From: Candidatus Binatia bacterium
GTDB taxonomy: Bacteria > Desulfobacterota > Binatia > HRBIN30 > BPIQ01
Assembly (NCBI GenBank): GCA_026004195.1
Contig: BPIQ01000002.1
Location: 1,009,742 to 1,073,741, forward strand
DNA: 64,000 nt
Reading direction: 5' to 3'
How positions within the stretch are numbered: the first letter of the stretch is position 1; each line of letters opens with the position of its first letter. Below the pieces are notes generated by a model, which had not been told where the DNA came from, searched no databases, and saw only the letters and a program-made list of their open reading frames with translations. Shown here piece by piece: positions 17,758-26,805 of this stretch. Position numbers and translations under genes: made by a program.

Positions 17758-20112
17758 GTGGAAGTGCTCCGCGCGAAACCCTCCGTTTCCGACTCCCGGG
17801 AACCGGCGGTCGTTTTCCTTCTGGACGCCAGGAGCCCGATCGAGCGGCGACTTTTGCGCCGCTGGGCGGAGGAGCAGTCGCGCCGCTCGGCCGACACGCA
17901 GGTGGACTACCTCGAGCTACCTTCGCTCCGCGGCAAGGGCACGGAACGGCTCGAGGCGCGCCTGGCAGCCGGAGACGACCCTCTGCTCCAGCCCGTCCGC
18001 GTCGTCTGGCTGCACGAGCGCGAGGAAGGAGGCGAGAGGGCGGCGACGTGGAAGCACGTCCTCTTCGGAGATCCACGGGACCCGAACTGGATCCGCCAGC
18101 TCTGGATTCTGCGGCGAGCGCCCGAGCGGTGCCGGATCGTGCTCGCGGAGCCCGCGAGACTCTCGGAGCTGCGCGAGCGCTGGCGGCTGGCGGGTGGATA
18201 CGACCACGGCCTGACCGGCGGTCTGGTCGAATTCGTGGTCCGGCAAGCCACCCTCGCACTCGAGCGCGCCGAACGCCGCGAGCGCGGCAGCCGGTACAAG
18301 GTACCCCGACTCGTTCCCGAAGAAATCCTCGGCCGGCCCGCCTTCCGCGGCGCCGTGGCACAGCTCGCCCGGCGACTCGGCCGCACGGAGGCTTCGGTCC
18401 TGCGGGAGGCCGCAAGGGACCTCCGCGAGATCGCCGCTGCGCACAGCCCGACGATGATCGACCTGGCTACCCACCTCTTCCGCTATCTCTACCGCAGGGG
18501 GTACCGCGCGCTCCGCTACGACCGGACCAAAGTCGAAGAAATCGCACGGGTGCTCCAGCGCTATCCGGTCGCCTTCCTGCCCACCCACCGCTCGAACCTC
18601 GACCACCCTGTCCTCCACGTCGTGCTGCACGAGTGCGGCCTGCCACCCACGCACACGGCCGGCGGCATCAACATGAACTTCTTTCCCATCGGGCCCGTCG
18701 TCCGCCGCGCCGGGGTGTTTTTCATCCGCCGCAGCTTCAAGGACGACGAGGTCTACAAACTCGTCCTCCGCCACTACATCGACTACCTGATCGAGAAGCG
18801 ATTTTCTCTGGAGTGGTACCTCGAGGGAGGCCGCTCTCGCTCCGGCAAGCTCCTGCCCCCGCGGTTCGGCCTTCTCGCCTACGTCGTCGACGCCTACCGG
18901 CGCGGCAAAAGCGAAGACGTCGTCCTCCTTCCGATTTCGATCGCCTACGACCAGATCCAGGACGTGACCGAGTACGTGACGGAGCAGAAGGGAGGCCGCA
19001 AGGAACCGGAGAGCTTCCGCTGGTTTTTGCGCATGCTCCGGAGGCTCCGCCGCCGCTACGGAGACATCCACGTGCGCTTCGGCGTCCCGCTCTCCCTCGC
19101 CGAGACGATCGGGCCGCCCGAGCCGGGTTCGCCGCCGAATCCGGACGAGCGCAGCCTCGTCGTCCAGAAAATCGCCTTCGAGGTCTGCCGCCGCATGAAC
19201 GAAGCGACGCCCGTCACGCCGGTTTCCCTCGTCACGCTCGCGCTCCTCGGGGCGGGCGACCGGGCGCTCACGCTCGAAGAACTCGGACGTTCCTTGCGCA
19301 ACGTCGTCGACTACGTCCGCCGAAAGAATCTGCCGACCACGGCCCAGCTCGACCCGGACGACGTGGAGGCGCTGCGTGCGGTGCTCGACGCGCTCTGCGA
19401 AAACGGCGTCGCCACGTGCTTCGCCGAGGGGCCCGAGCCGGTCTACGCCATCGGACCCGAGCAGCAACTCGCGGCCGCGTACTACCGGAACACCGTGATC
19501 CACTTTTTCGTCACGGGCGCCATCTGCGAGCTCGCCCTCCTCCGCGCGGCGGAGACGACCGGAGAAAGGCTCCGTGCCTTTTTCGACGAGGGGCTGCGAC
19601 TCCGGGACCTTTTCAAGTTCGAATTCTTCTTCTCGGACCGGCAGACCTTTCTCGAAGAGCTGCGCGCGGAGGCGGCTCTCCACGACCCGGACTGGCAAGC
19701 GGTTCTCGAGCTCGGGCCCGGAGAAATTCACGCACTGGTCCGAAGGATCCGTCCCTTTCTCGCCCATCGGGTGCTCCGCCCGTTCGCGGACGCCTACCGC
19801 GTCGTCGCCGACGTGCTCGCCCGTCTCGGGCCTTCCGATCCCGTCGAGCCGGAGAGCCTCCTTCCACGTTGCTTCGCCCTCGCCAAGCAGTACGTTCTCC
19901 AGCGGCGCGTTCGCAGTACGGAGTCGGCTTCCAAGGCACTCTTCGAGACCGGACTCCGCCTCGCCCGCAACCGGGGTCTCCTCGAACCAGGGGGAGAGGA
20001 ACTCCGAGAGCGGCGGGCCGCCTTCGCCGAAGAAGTCCTCGACGTCGTGCGGCGGATCGAGCTCATGGAAGCGCTCGCAGCGGCGAGGCGCTCGGGTCTC
20101 GTGGAGGTCTGA
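17758..20112 (+). CDS. plsB: Glycerol-3-phosphate acyltransferase
   Basis: 784 residues from a GTG; PlsB enzymes are usually about 800. The acyltransferase block has HRSNLD near residue 277 (the H-x4-D catalytic pair), then GGINMNFFP, FFIRRSF and EGGRSRSGKLL, the four classic motifs of PlsB-type enzymes. It acylates position 1 of glycerol-3-phosphate using acyl-CoA or acyl-ACP at the inner membrane, the first step of phospholipid and triacylglycerol synthesis. It stands alone and is divergent from the sugar transporter operon. Two WS/DGAT genes nearby could draw on the same acyl pool (inference). Confidence 0.92.
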   Translation: MEVLRAKPSVSDSREPAVVFLLDARSPIERRLLRRWAEEQSRRSADTQVDYLELPSLRGKGTERLEARLAAGDDPLLQPVRVVWLHEREEGGERAATWKHVLFGDPRDPNWIRQLWILRRAPERCRIVLAEPARLSELRERWRLAGGYDHGLTGGLVEFVVRQATLALERAERRERGSRYKVPRLVPEEILGRPAFRGAVAQLARRLGRTEASVLREAARDLREIAAAHSPTMIDLATHLFRYLYRRGYRALRYDRTKVEEIARVLQRYPVAFLPTHRSNLDHPVLHVVLHECGLPPTHTAGGINMNFFPIGPVVRRAGVFFIRRSFKDDEVYKLVLRHYIDYLIEKRFSLEWYLEGGRSRSGKLLPPRFGLLAYVVDAYRRGKSEDVVLLPISIAYDQIQDVTEYVTEQKGGRKEPESFRWFLRMLRRLRRRYGDIHVRFGVPLSLAETIGPPEPGSPPNPDERSLVVQKIAFEVCRRMNEATPVTPVSLVTLALLGAGDRALTLEELGRSLRNVVDYVRRKNLPTTAQLDPDDVEALRAVLDALCENGVATCFAEGPEPVYAIGPEQQLAAAYYRNTVIHFFVTGAICELALLRAAETTGERLRAFFDEGLRLRDLFKFEFFFSDRQTFLEELRAEAALHDPDWQAVLELGPGEIHALVRRIRPFLAHRVLRPFADAYRVVADVLARLGPSDPVEPESLLPRCFALAKQYVLQRRVRSTESASKALFETGLRLARNRGLLEPGGEELRERRAAFAEEVLDVVRRIELMEALAAARRSGLVEV

Positions 20113-20147
20113 GGCTCGGGGCGAGGGAATGGCGCCTGGCGAGGATC

Positions 20148-20166
20148 GGTCCGAGCGGATCGGACC
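20148..20166. terminator. Candidate terminator hairpin between plsB and pilin
   Basis: GGTCCGA and TCGGACC form a perfect 7-base stem with a GCGGA loop in the 67-base spacer between convergent genes. There is no T-run, so it could be a bidirectional or Rho-assisted terminator. Confidence 0.4.
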
Positions 20167-20179
20167 CGGGCGCCGCGGG

Positions 20180-20563
20180 TCAGTCCGACCGGATCGTATC
20201 GGTCTCGCTGTCGTAGACGAACTTCTTGCCGGTTCCTTTGCTCGAACTGGCTTCCACGGTGAATTTCTGCTCGTCGCCCACGCCCTTGAGCGTCACGCTT
20301 TCGGAGACGACGAGGCCGGGTACGGAAAGCGTGGCAGGGCCGGTGGCCGTGAAGTTCACGTAGGTAAAGTACGTCGCGTAGTACGATTCTTGTGCCACGG
20401 CCGCATTGCCCACGTCGTGCATCGCGCGCGCGTCGTAAGCGTCCTTTCGGTAAGCGACGACGGCCTGGAGAGCGAGGCCGCCGAGTACCGCCACGAGGGC
20501 CACGACAAGGAGGAGTTCGACGAGCGTGAAACCCGTGTCCGGCGATTTCGTCGTGCGGCCCAC
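20180..20563 (-). CDS. Type IV pilin-like protein
   Basis: 127 residues from a GTG at 20563; a TTG at 20581 would give a slightly longer leader, and no ATG fits. The N-terminus reads KSPDTG, then FTLVELLLVVALVAVLGGLALQ: a prepilin peptidase site (G before F, with Glu at +5 of the mature protein) and the hydrophobic helix of type IV pilins and pseudopilins. The small C-terminal beta domain (about 85 residues) lacks a Cys pair. It could be a minor pilin or a major pilin of short type. It lies 148 bases downstream of a GT-C glycosyltransferase gene on the same strand, which may modify it (inference). Confidence 0.8.
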   Translation of the reverse strand: MGRTTKSPDTGFTLVELLLVVALVAVLGGLALQAVVAYRKDAYDARAMHDVGNAAVAQESYYATYFTYVNFTATGPATLSVPGLVVSESVTLKGVGDEQKFTVEASSSKGTGKKFVYDSETDTIRSD

Positions 20564-20711
20564 GGCTCGGGAAGCATCCAAGGTTCGTGCCGTTCCCGCC
20601 CGCACCCAGCATTCGCTTGGCGGAGGTGCTTGCGACCCGGCAGCCGGCGACCGGGCCGTGCTCCCTCGGGGCGTCGAGCCGAGGCCCTCCGCCCGGATCG
20701 CGACCCTGTCC

Positions 20712-22616
20712 CTACCCCGACGCGGACCGGGAGCCCCGGGCCTTCCCGGCCCCGAAAAGCGGCGTGCGGTTTTCGATGTAGAACACATCCGCCCCCGCCC
20801 CGCTCCAGACACGCCGAAATCCCATCGCCTCGTAGTTCCGGGCCTCCACGGGATTCGCGTGCAGGACGTACACGAGCACCGGCCCTTCGGGGTCGATGGC
20901 CTCGGAAAGCGGCCCTGCCTTTCCCGCGAGAATCCAGTCGGGACGCGAAGCACCCTTGAGCCCGAGGAAATCCTTCGGCACCGGGAGGACCGCGATCCGA
21001 CGGTTGATGAGCCCGGGCGTGCCGAGAAAATAAACCTCGTCGGGGCCGAAATATTTCCGGACCAGATACGGAAAATAGCCGGCCTGGTAGGTCACGACGG
21101 TGAGTGGCCGATCGGCCGGAACGTACTTCCGGAGCTCCTCCCGTACGAAGGGAACGACCGAAAAGTTGTCGCGGCGGTGGGCGCAGTTGAGCCAGGTCGC
21201 TCCGGTGAAGAGGTTCTCGAGTACGAGGCGCGGCTGGCCGAGGGGCAAAGGGGACGAACAGTTCTTGTTGACGGTGAGCGGAGTGCGCGACGGCATCCAC
21301 TGCTGCGCCAGCACGAAGACGGCCACCAGCACCCCACCGAGAATCTGGCGGCCCCTCCCGACGACCACGCCGGTCCAGAGCGGGAGCGCCAGAACCGCGA
21401 GGAGGACGTTTTTGAGGGGAACGGTGGGTGCGAGAAACCGGTAGTATTCCATCCAGTTTCCACCCACGAGAAGGACGAAACTCTCGTACGCGAGGACGAG
21501 CGTGGCTGCCGCAAGGACCACCGGGTTCGTCCGAACCGAGCCTCCGGGCAGACCGAGACGGCCGAGGGTCGCGCGAACGACGGCGGCGAATCCGCCCAGG
21601 AGCGCGAAGAGGTGAAAGGAGAGAAGCGGACTGGCCGAGTAGTATCCGCGAAGGTAGCGGAAGCCCCGGGGAACCGCCGAGGACAGGTCTCCCGCCTTCG
21701 CGTAGACGGGATTCGGCCAGAATCCCCCGGTCATGTGGTGCCGCAACGCGAGGAGGACGCCGAAAGCGAGAAGCGGCAAACCGACGAGCACCGCCACCTG
21801 GCGCGGCCGAAGGCGCACGAGAAAACCGAGCACGGCGGTGGCAGCCAGAATCCAGAAGCCCTCGGCCCGAACCAGGACGAGCAGGATCTGCACGGTGACG
21901 AGCCCTGCAGCCTGCCGGGCGCGGCCCTCGCGCACGTAGAGCCCGAAAACGACGACGTAGAGCAGGAGCAGAAACCCGTAGGGTACGGATTCCAGGCCGC
22001 TGAGCCCCCAGTACCCGAACACCGGCAAAAAACCCGTCGCGGCGACCGAGAACACCGCCGGCCACTCGGCTCCCTCCTTCCCGAAAAGGACACGCCGGGC
22101 CCGCCAGAGAAGCACGAGCGTGCCGACCGAGACCAGGTAGGTGAAAAGCTTGTTCAGCGTGTAGGTTCCCTCGGGCACCAGCGCGTGCAGGAACGCCGCG
22201 ACGAGCGCGCCGAGCACGCTCGTCATCATCTCTTCGGGCTCGTAGTTGAAGTTCAAGAACCAGGGTCCCCGACCGAGGGTCTCGCCCGCAAAAAGCGTGA
22301 TGAAGACGTCGTCCCGGCCGGCACCGGGAAACCGGACCAGATTCACCAGAGCCGCAGCGACCACGAGCAAGACGGCGAAAGGCCGAAGACGCCGCTCGGC
22401 ATCCCGGCCCGCCGTGGCACGACCCGGCCGTCCGCTACCGGTGATCTCTCGGACCACGGGGGTGGAAGATCTCCCTTCTTCCCGGGACTTCCTCGCGTCC
22501 GCTTGCAACCGGCGCAACCGGGAGAAGTGGGACTCGGGCCGCACGAGGCGAAAGCGCCCGAGAAAGCCCGCGAACCCTTGCGCTCGAAGCCGCCCGCGCC
22601 CTAAACTTGCGCGCAC
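20712..22616 (-). CDS. GT-C membrane glycosyltransferase (AftB/TfpW-like)
   Basis: 634 residues. The first 70 are Arg-rich and may be over-extended; the first membrane helix begins near residue 80. About ten membrane helices follow. The first extracytoplasmic loop has GRDDVFITLFAGETLGRGPW, with the paired Asp typical of GT-C enzymes, then LNFNYEPEEMMTS. This pattern resembles polyprenyl-phosphate-dependent arabinosyltransferases (AftB) and the Pseudomonas pilin arabinosyltransferase TfpW. The C-terminal 150 residues form a soluble domain. The pilin gene lies directly downstream on the same strand. It probably transfers a sugar to a protein or glycan outside the cytoplasm; the donor is unknown. 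Confidence 0.7.
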   Translation of the reverse strand: MRASLGRGRLRAQGFAGFLGRFRLVRPESHFSRLRRLQADARKSREEGRSSTPVVREITGSGRPGRATAGRDAERRLRPFAVLLVVAAALVNLVRFPGAGRDDVFITLFAGETLGRGPWFLNFNYEPEEMMTSVLGALVAAFLHALVPEGTYTLNKLFTYLVSVGTLVLLWRARRVLFGKEGAEWPAVFSVAATGFLPVFGYWGLSGLESVPYGFLLLLYVVVFGLYVREGRARQAAGLVTVQILLVLVRAEGFWILAATAVLGFLVRLRPRQVAVLVGLPLLAFGVLLALRHHMTGGFWPNPVYAKAGDLSSAVPRGFRYLRGYYSASPLLSFHLFALLGGFAAVVRATLGRLGLPGGSVRTNPVVLAAATLVLAYESFVLLVGGNWMEYYRFLAPTVPLKNVLLAVLALPLWTGVVVGRGRQILGGVLVAVFVLAQQWMPSRTPLTVNKNCSSPLPLGQPRLVLENLFTGATWLNCAHRRDNFSVVPFVREELRKYVPADRPLTVVTYQAGYFPYLVRKYFGPDEVYFLGTPGLINRRIAVLPVPKDFLGLKGASRPDWILAGKAGPLSEAIDPEGPVLVYVLHANPVEARNYEAMGFRRVWSGAGADVFYIENRTPLFGAGKARGSRSASG

Positions 22617-22641
22617 GACGCCCAGGACCCGCGGAGGGAAG

Positions 22642-23226
22642 ATGCCGAAGCTCGAGTTTTTCTACGACTATGCGAGTCCTTTTTCTTACCTCGCCGACAC
22701 GCAAATTCCCGCCCTGGCAGAACGAACGGGCGCCGAGGTCGCCTACCGGCCCATGCTCCTCGGAGCCGTGCTGCAAGCCACGGGGAACAGCCCTCCTGCC
22801 AACGTCGCCGCCAAGGCCCGCTACATGCTCGTCGACTTGCAACGCTGGGCGGAGCACTACGGAGTGGCCTTTCACTGGAATCCCGTCTTTCCCCAGAGAA
22901 CGCTCGGGGCTTTGCGCGGGGCACTGGTCGCCATCGAAGAGGGATGCTTCGAGAGTTACCACGGGGCTGCCTTCCGGGCAATTTGGGTGGAGAAACGAGA
23001 CCTCTCCGACGCTTCCGTCCTGCGCGATCTTTTCGCCAGGGCCGGACTCGATCCGGAACGCGGGCTCGAGCGGTCTTCGGCACAGGAAATCAAGGATCGC
23101 CTCCGGGAGAATACCGACGAGGCCGTACGTCGGGGCGCGTTCGGCGCCCCGACTTTTTTCGTCGGCGAACAGATGTTCTGGGGAAACGACCGACTCCTGT
23201 TCGTGGAAAAAGCACTCCGAAGCTGA
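22642..23226 (+). CDS. 2-hydroxychromene-2-carboxylate isomerase family (DsbA-like)
   Basis: 194 residues of the HCCA isomerase/kappa GST family, a DsbA-like thioredoxin fold. The start PKLEFFYDYASPFSYLA has the conserved Ser after SP that activates glutathione in this family, and the C-terminal GAFGAPTFFVGEQMFWGNDRL is diagnostic. Such enzymes act in naphthalene-type aromatic breakdown or as glutathione-dependent isomerases or transferases. No other naphthalene genes are nearby. GGAGGGAAG precedes the ATG. It is divergent from the GT-C gene and 49 bases upstream of a WS/DGAT gene. Confidence 0.92.
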   Translation: MPKLEFFYDYASPFSYLADTQIPALAERTGAEVAYRPMLLGAVLQATGNSPPANVAAKARYMLVDLQRWAEHYGVAFHWNPVFPQRTLGALRGALVAIEEGCFESYHGAAFRAIWVEKRDLSDASVLRDLFARAGLDPERGLERSSAQEIKDRLRENTDEAVRRGAFGAPTFFVGEQMFWGNDRLLFVEKALRS

Positions 23227-23275
23227 AGCGGGGAGTCGCAGGGCCTGCGAGACGGAGTCCACCGGAGGTCTTCTC

Positions 23276-24742
23276 ATGGCGCGCTACGAACGGCTCTCGG
23301 TCATCGATCGGACGTTTCTCGACATCGAGACTCCGGAGCACCCGCAACACGTGGGCGTCACGATGATTTTCGACGCCGCTCCGATGCGCCGGCCGGACGG
23401 CGGAATCGACGTGGAGCGAATCCGCCGCTACCTCGAGTCCCGGCTCCACCTCGTTCCCCGATACCGGCAGAAACTCGCCTGGACGCCCCTCGAAAAGGCC
23501 CCGATCTGGGTGGACGATCCCTCTTTCAAGCTCGAATACCACGTCCGGCACACGGCGCTTCCACGGCCCGGAGACGAAGACGCCCTCAAGCGGCTCGCCG
23601 CCCGCATCATGTCCCAACGCCTCGACCGCGGGCGGCCCCTCTGGGAGGTCTGGGTGGTCGAAGGGCTCGAAGGCGATCGGTTCGCCCTCGTCACCAAAAC
23701 ACACCACTGCATGGTAGACGGGATCGCGGGTGTGGACCTCATGACGGTCGTCCTGAGCCCCGACCCGGAGGAAGAAATCGGCGAGCCGGTCGAGTGGGTT
23801 CCCGAGCCACCGCCCTCGACCCTCGAGCTCGCGAGAGACGAGCTTCTTCGCCGGGCGGGCTTCCCTTTCCAGGCCCTCTCTCTGGCCCGGGAGTTCGTGG
23901 AAGACCCGGTCCGGCTCGCCCGCGAGGCGTGGCGCAGGCTCGAAGCGCTCGGCGAGACGCTCGGAGCGGCGCTCAGCCCCGCCTCCGAAACGCCGCTCAA
24001 CCATCCGATCGGGCCGCACCGGCGTTTCGACTGGACGACGTTCGATCTCGAGCAGGTCAAAGCCGTCAAAAATCGCCTGGGCGGGACCGTGAACGACGTC
24101 GTGCTGGCGACCGTGGCGGGCGCGCTGGGAACGTTCCTCGAGAGGCGAGGCATCACGCGGTTCCAGCAACGCAGGATGAACATCCGCGCCATGGTCCCGG
24201 TGAGCGTGCGCCCTCCGACCGAGCGGGGAACGACCGGGAACCAGATCGCGCTCTGGGCCGCTACGCTGCCCGTGGCCGAGGTGGATCCCAGGCGGCGACT
24301 CGCGGCGATCCGTGAGATGACGGCGCACCTCAAGAAGTCGAAACAAACCCTCGGGGCAGCGGTCCTCGCCCAGGTGAGCGAATGGACCGTTCCCACGCTG
24401 CTTTCCACGGCGACGCGTCTGGCCTACAGGTCGCGGGCCGCCAACCTCGTCGTCACGAACGTACCCGGGCCCCAGATTCCCCTCTACCTTCTCGGGGCGC
24501 GCATGCTCGCGACGTACCCCATGCTGAACCTCCTGATGAACCAGGGTCTCGGCGTGGCGCTTTTCAGCTACGACCACAAACTTTTCTGGGGCTTCATGGC
24601 CGACTGGGACCTCGTGCCCGACCTGAGAGACTTCGTGCGGGCCACGGAGCGCTCGTTCGAAGAACTGCGCCGAGCGGCCGAAGTCCCCTCGGCCACCGTG
24701 CGGCGGCACCGACACGCTCCGGCTCCGCCCCCTACGAGCTGA
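23276..24742 (+). CDS. Wax ester synthase/diacylglycerol acyltransferase (WS/DGAT) 1
   Basis: 488 residues, normal for the family. The catalytic motif HHCMVDG lies near residue 143, where the second His and Asp act in acyl transfer. Other family blocks are PLWEVWVVEGLEGDRFAL, GGTVNDVVLATVAGAL and NVPGPQIPLYLLG. It esterifies acyl-CoA to long-chain alcohols or diacylglycerol for storage lipid, at the inner face of the membrane or lipid bodies. A homologous gene converges on it from the right. The two proteins differ enough to be separate paralogues. Confidence 0.94.
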   Translation: MARYERLSVIDRTFLDIETPEHPQHVGVTMIFDAAPMRRPDGGIDVERIRRYLESRLHLVPRYRQKLAWTPLEKAPIWVDDPSFKLEYHVRHTALPRPGDEDALKRLAARIMSQRLDRGRPLWEVWVVEGLEGDRFALVTKTHHCMVDGIAGVDLMTVVLSPDPEEEIGEPVEWVPEPPPSTLELARDELLRRAGFPFQALSLAREFVEDPVRLAREAWRRLEALGETLGAALSPASETPLNHPIGPHRRFDWTTFDLEQVKAVKNRLGGTVNDVVLATVAGALGTFLERRGITRFQQRRMNIRAMVPVSVRPPTERGTTGNQIALWAATLPVAEVDPRRRLAAIREMTAHLKKSKQTLGAAVLAQVSEWTVPTLLSTATRLAYRSRAANLVVTNVPGPQIPLYLLGARMLATYPMLNLLMNQGLGVALFSYDHKLFWGFMADWDLVPDLRDFVRATERSFEELRRAAEVPSATVRRHRHAPAPPPTS

Positions 24743-26257
24743 CCTCGACTCCGGACCCGTTCCCCCGCTCGAGTTCCCGCTGCGCACGGGCGGCTTCCGA
24801 GCGGCCTTGCGAGGTAACGCTGTCTCGGGATGGGCGGCGGTCGCCCGGCCGGCCCGGGCCAGTGCGAGCAATTCCGCGAAAGAGGCGTCGACCGCCTCGA
24901 CGAACGCGTGGAGATCGGGAACGAGATCGTAGTCCGCCATGAAACCCCAGAAGAGCTTTCCGTCGTAGCTCAGAAGCGCCGTGCCCAGGCCGAGGTGGTC
25001 GGCAAGGGGAACGACCGGGTAGGGCGCGAGCAGCTTGGCTCCGAGGAGGTACATCGGGAACTGAGGACCCGGCACGTTCGTCACGACCATGTTGAAGGGG
25101 AGAAGCCGCGTGATGGTACGCGCTCCGAGGGCCAGAAGAGTCGTGGGGGTCCACTCGGCGGCTCCGACGAGGACCTCCGCGGCCACGGCCTGCCGCGAGT
25201 GCTTGAGCGCCGCCGTCCTGCTCGAGATGATGCGGAGCTGCCGCGCGGGATCCGGCTCTCCGATCGGGAGTTCCAGAACCCATCCCGAGACGCGATTGCC
25301 GAGCGCCTCGCGGTCCTCCTCGCTCCGGACGCTGACGGGTGCGAGGATTCGGAAGGTGAGTTTTCTCGGGTCGACCTGTCGCCGCCGCAGAAAACGCCGG
25401 ACGGCGCCGGTCACGATCGTGAGGACGACGTCGTTCACCGTCCCGCCGAGAACTCGGCGCACTTCCTTGACGTCCTCGAGCCGGGTCTCGAGCCAGTCGA
25501 AGCGCCGGTGAGGCCCGATGGGCCGGTTCAGGGGGGTTTCGGACGCCCACCGTAGTGTCGCCCCGAGCGCTTCCGCGAGGGCCCGCACCCGCACCCGTGC
25601 ATCCTCCCGGAGGTCCTCGGCCTCCCGGAGGAAGGTGCCGACGTCGCGCAGCGCCTTGCACGGGAGCGAGGCCCGGCGCAGGCACTCGTCCCGGAAAAGC
25701 TCCCACGGCGTGGGTGCAGGCCGCGGGAAGAAGTTCGGCGCCTCGGCCGGCTCGTACTCCGGGCTGCCCTGAAGGAGTACGCGTAACAGGTCGACCCCGG
25801 CGATCCCGTCGATCATGCAATGGTGAACTTTGAAGACCAGAGCGAACCGATCGCCTTCGAGCCCTTCGACCACCCAGACCTCCCAGAGGGGCCGCCCGCG
25901 GTCGAGCCGCCGTTCCATGATCCGAGCCGAAAGCTGCTTGAGCTGCCGTTCGTCACCCGGCCTGGGAAGACTCGTGTGACGGATGTGGTAGTCGAGGTTG
26001 AAGCGCTGGTCGTCCACCCAGACGGGGTGGTGAAACACGGGAATGTAGGCGAGCTTCTGGCGGTAGCGGGGGATGCGGTGAAGATTCGCCGCGATGTGCT
26101 GCCGGATCTTCTCGGCATCGATGCCGCCGTCGGGCTTCTTCAAGGGGCCGGCCTCGAAAATCATCGTCGAGGCGACGTGCATGGGGGCGTTGTCCCTCTC
26201 GAGAAGCAGGAAGGAGTTGTCGAGTGCACTCAGGCGCTCGTAGGCGTATCGGCTCAT
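24732..26257 (-). CDS. WS/DGAT 2, 3' end disrupted (lost stop or frameshift)
   Basis: Starts at 26257 with SRYAYERLSALDNSFLLLE. The motif HHCMIDG near residue 145 and blocks PLWEVWVVEGLEGDRFAL, GGTVNDVVLTIVTGAV and NVPGPQFPMYLLG identify a second acyltransferase of the same family. Homology ends near LLALARAG, around 24,850. In the given sequence that frame has no stop until 23090, so the literal ORF is 1055 residues, of which about 500 are antisense to WS/DGAT 1. A neighbouring frame ends at 24732, ten bases inside the convergent stop. I give that end as the likely original one. A single indel or a lost stop between about 24,740 and 24,850 explains this. Confidence 0.75.
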
Positions 26258-26322
26258 GACCCCGAACCTCCGGCCCCCGCTCTACCGATAGTCGATCCTC
26301 GACGTGGAGGGCAAGGAAAAAA

Positions 26323-26706
26323 TCAGCGTCCCTCGCCCGAGACGATCAGTTCGATCACGTGCCCGTCGGGATCGCGCACCCACATCTGCCCCGATTCCCT
26401 CGTCGTCTCGAGTACCTCGAGCCCCTCGGCTCGCAAGCGGGCGAGCGTGTCGTCGTAGTCGCGTACCGAGAAGGCGACGTGCCCGGCGAGGGGGTCCGGG
26501 GCACCCGGAGGGCGGCCCGCGTCCCTGTCGGCCGCGACCTCGATGAGGTGGACCTCCGCCTGGCCCGCCCGATACCACACGCCCGGGAAAGGGAAGTCGG
26601 GCCGCGGGATGGTCTCGAGTCCGAGGATCCCCTCGTAGAACCGACGTGCGCGCGCGAGGTCTCTCACCGCGAAAGAGACGTGGTGGACACCGAGAGCGAG
26701 CGGCAT
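26323..26706 (-). CDS. VOC-family (glyoxalase-like) protein
   Basis: 127 residues from the ATG at 26706. It has two beta-alpha-beta-beta-beta units of the vicinal oxygen chelate fold, with HHVSFAVRDLARARRFYEGILGLE at the start and MWVRDPDGHVIELI at the end. Likely metal ligands are the His in VHHVSF, the His in EVHLIEV, and the Glu in HVIEL. Possible activities include glyoxalase, dioxygenase or epimerase. It lies just upstream of the WS/DGAT 2 start on the same strand, with 65 bases between. Confidence 0.9.
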   Translation of the reverse strand: MPLALGVHHVSFAVRDLARARRFYEGILGLETIPRPDFPFPGVWYRAGQAEVHLIEVAADRDAGRPPGAPDPLAGHVAFSVRDYDDTLARLRAEGLEVLETTRESGQMWVRDPDGHVIELIVSGEGR

Positions 26707-26805
26707 GGTGGTCTCTATCGCCCGACGAGCCACGGCGCGTCAAGAGCGCACCCCTTCAGGTAGGAAGGCAGAAGTGCTACGTAGCGCCGACGAGGAGGAC
26801 CTACC

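Noticed and set aside
17730..20216. An 828-residue + frame parallel to plsB
   Set aside because: It is an Arg/Pro-rich shadow of plsB in another frame. The acyltransferase motifs are all in the 17758-20112 frame.
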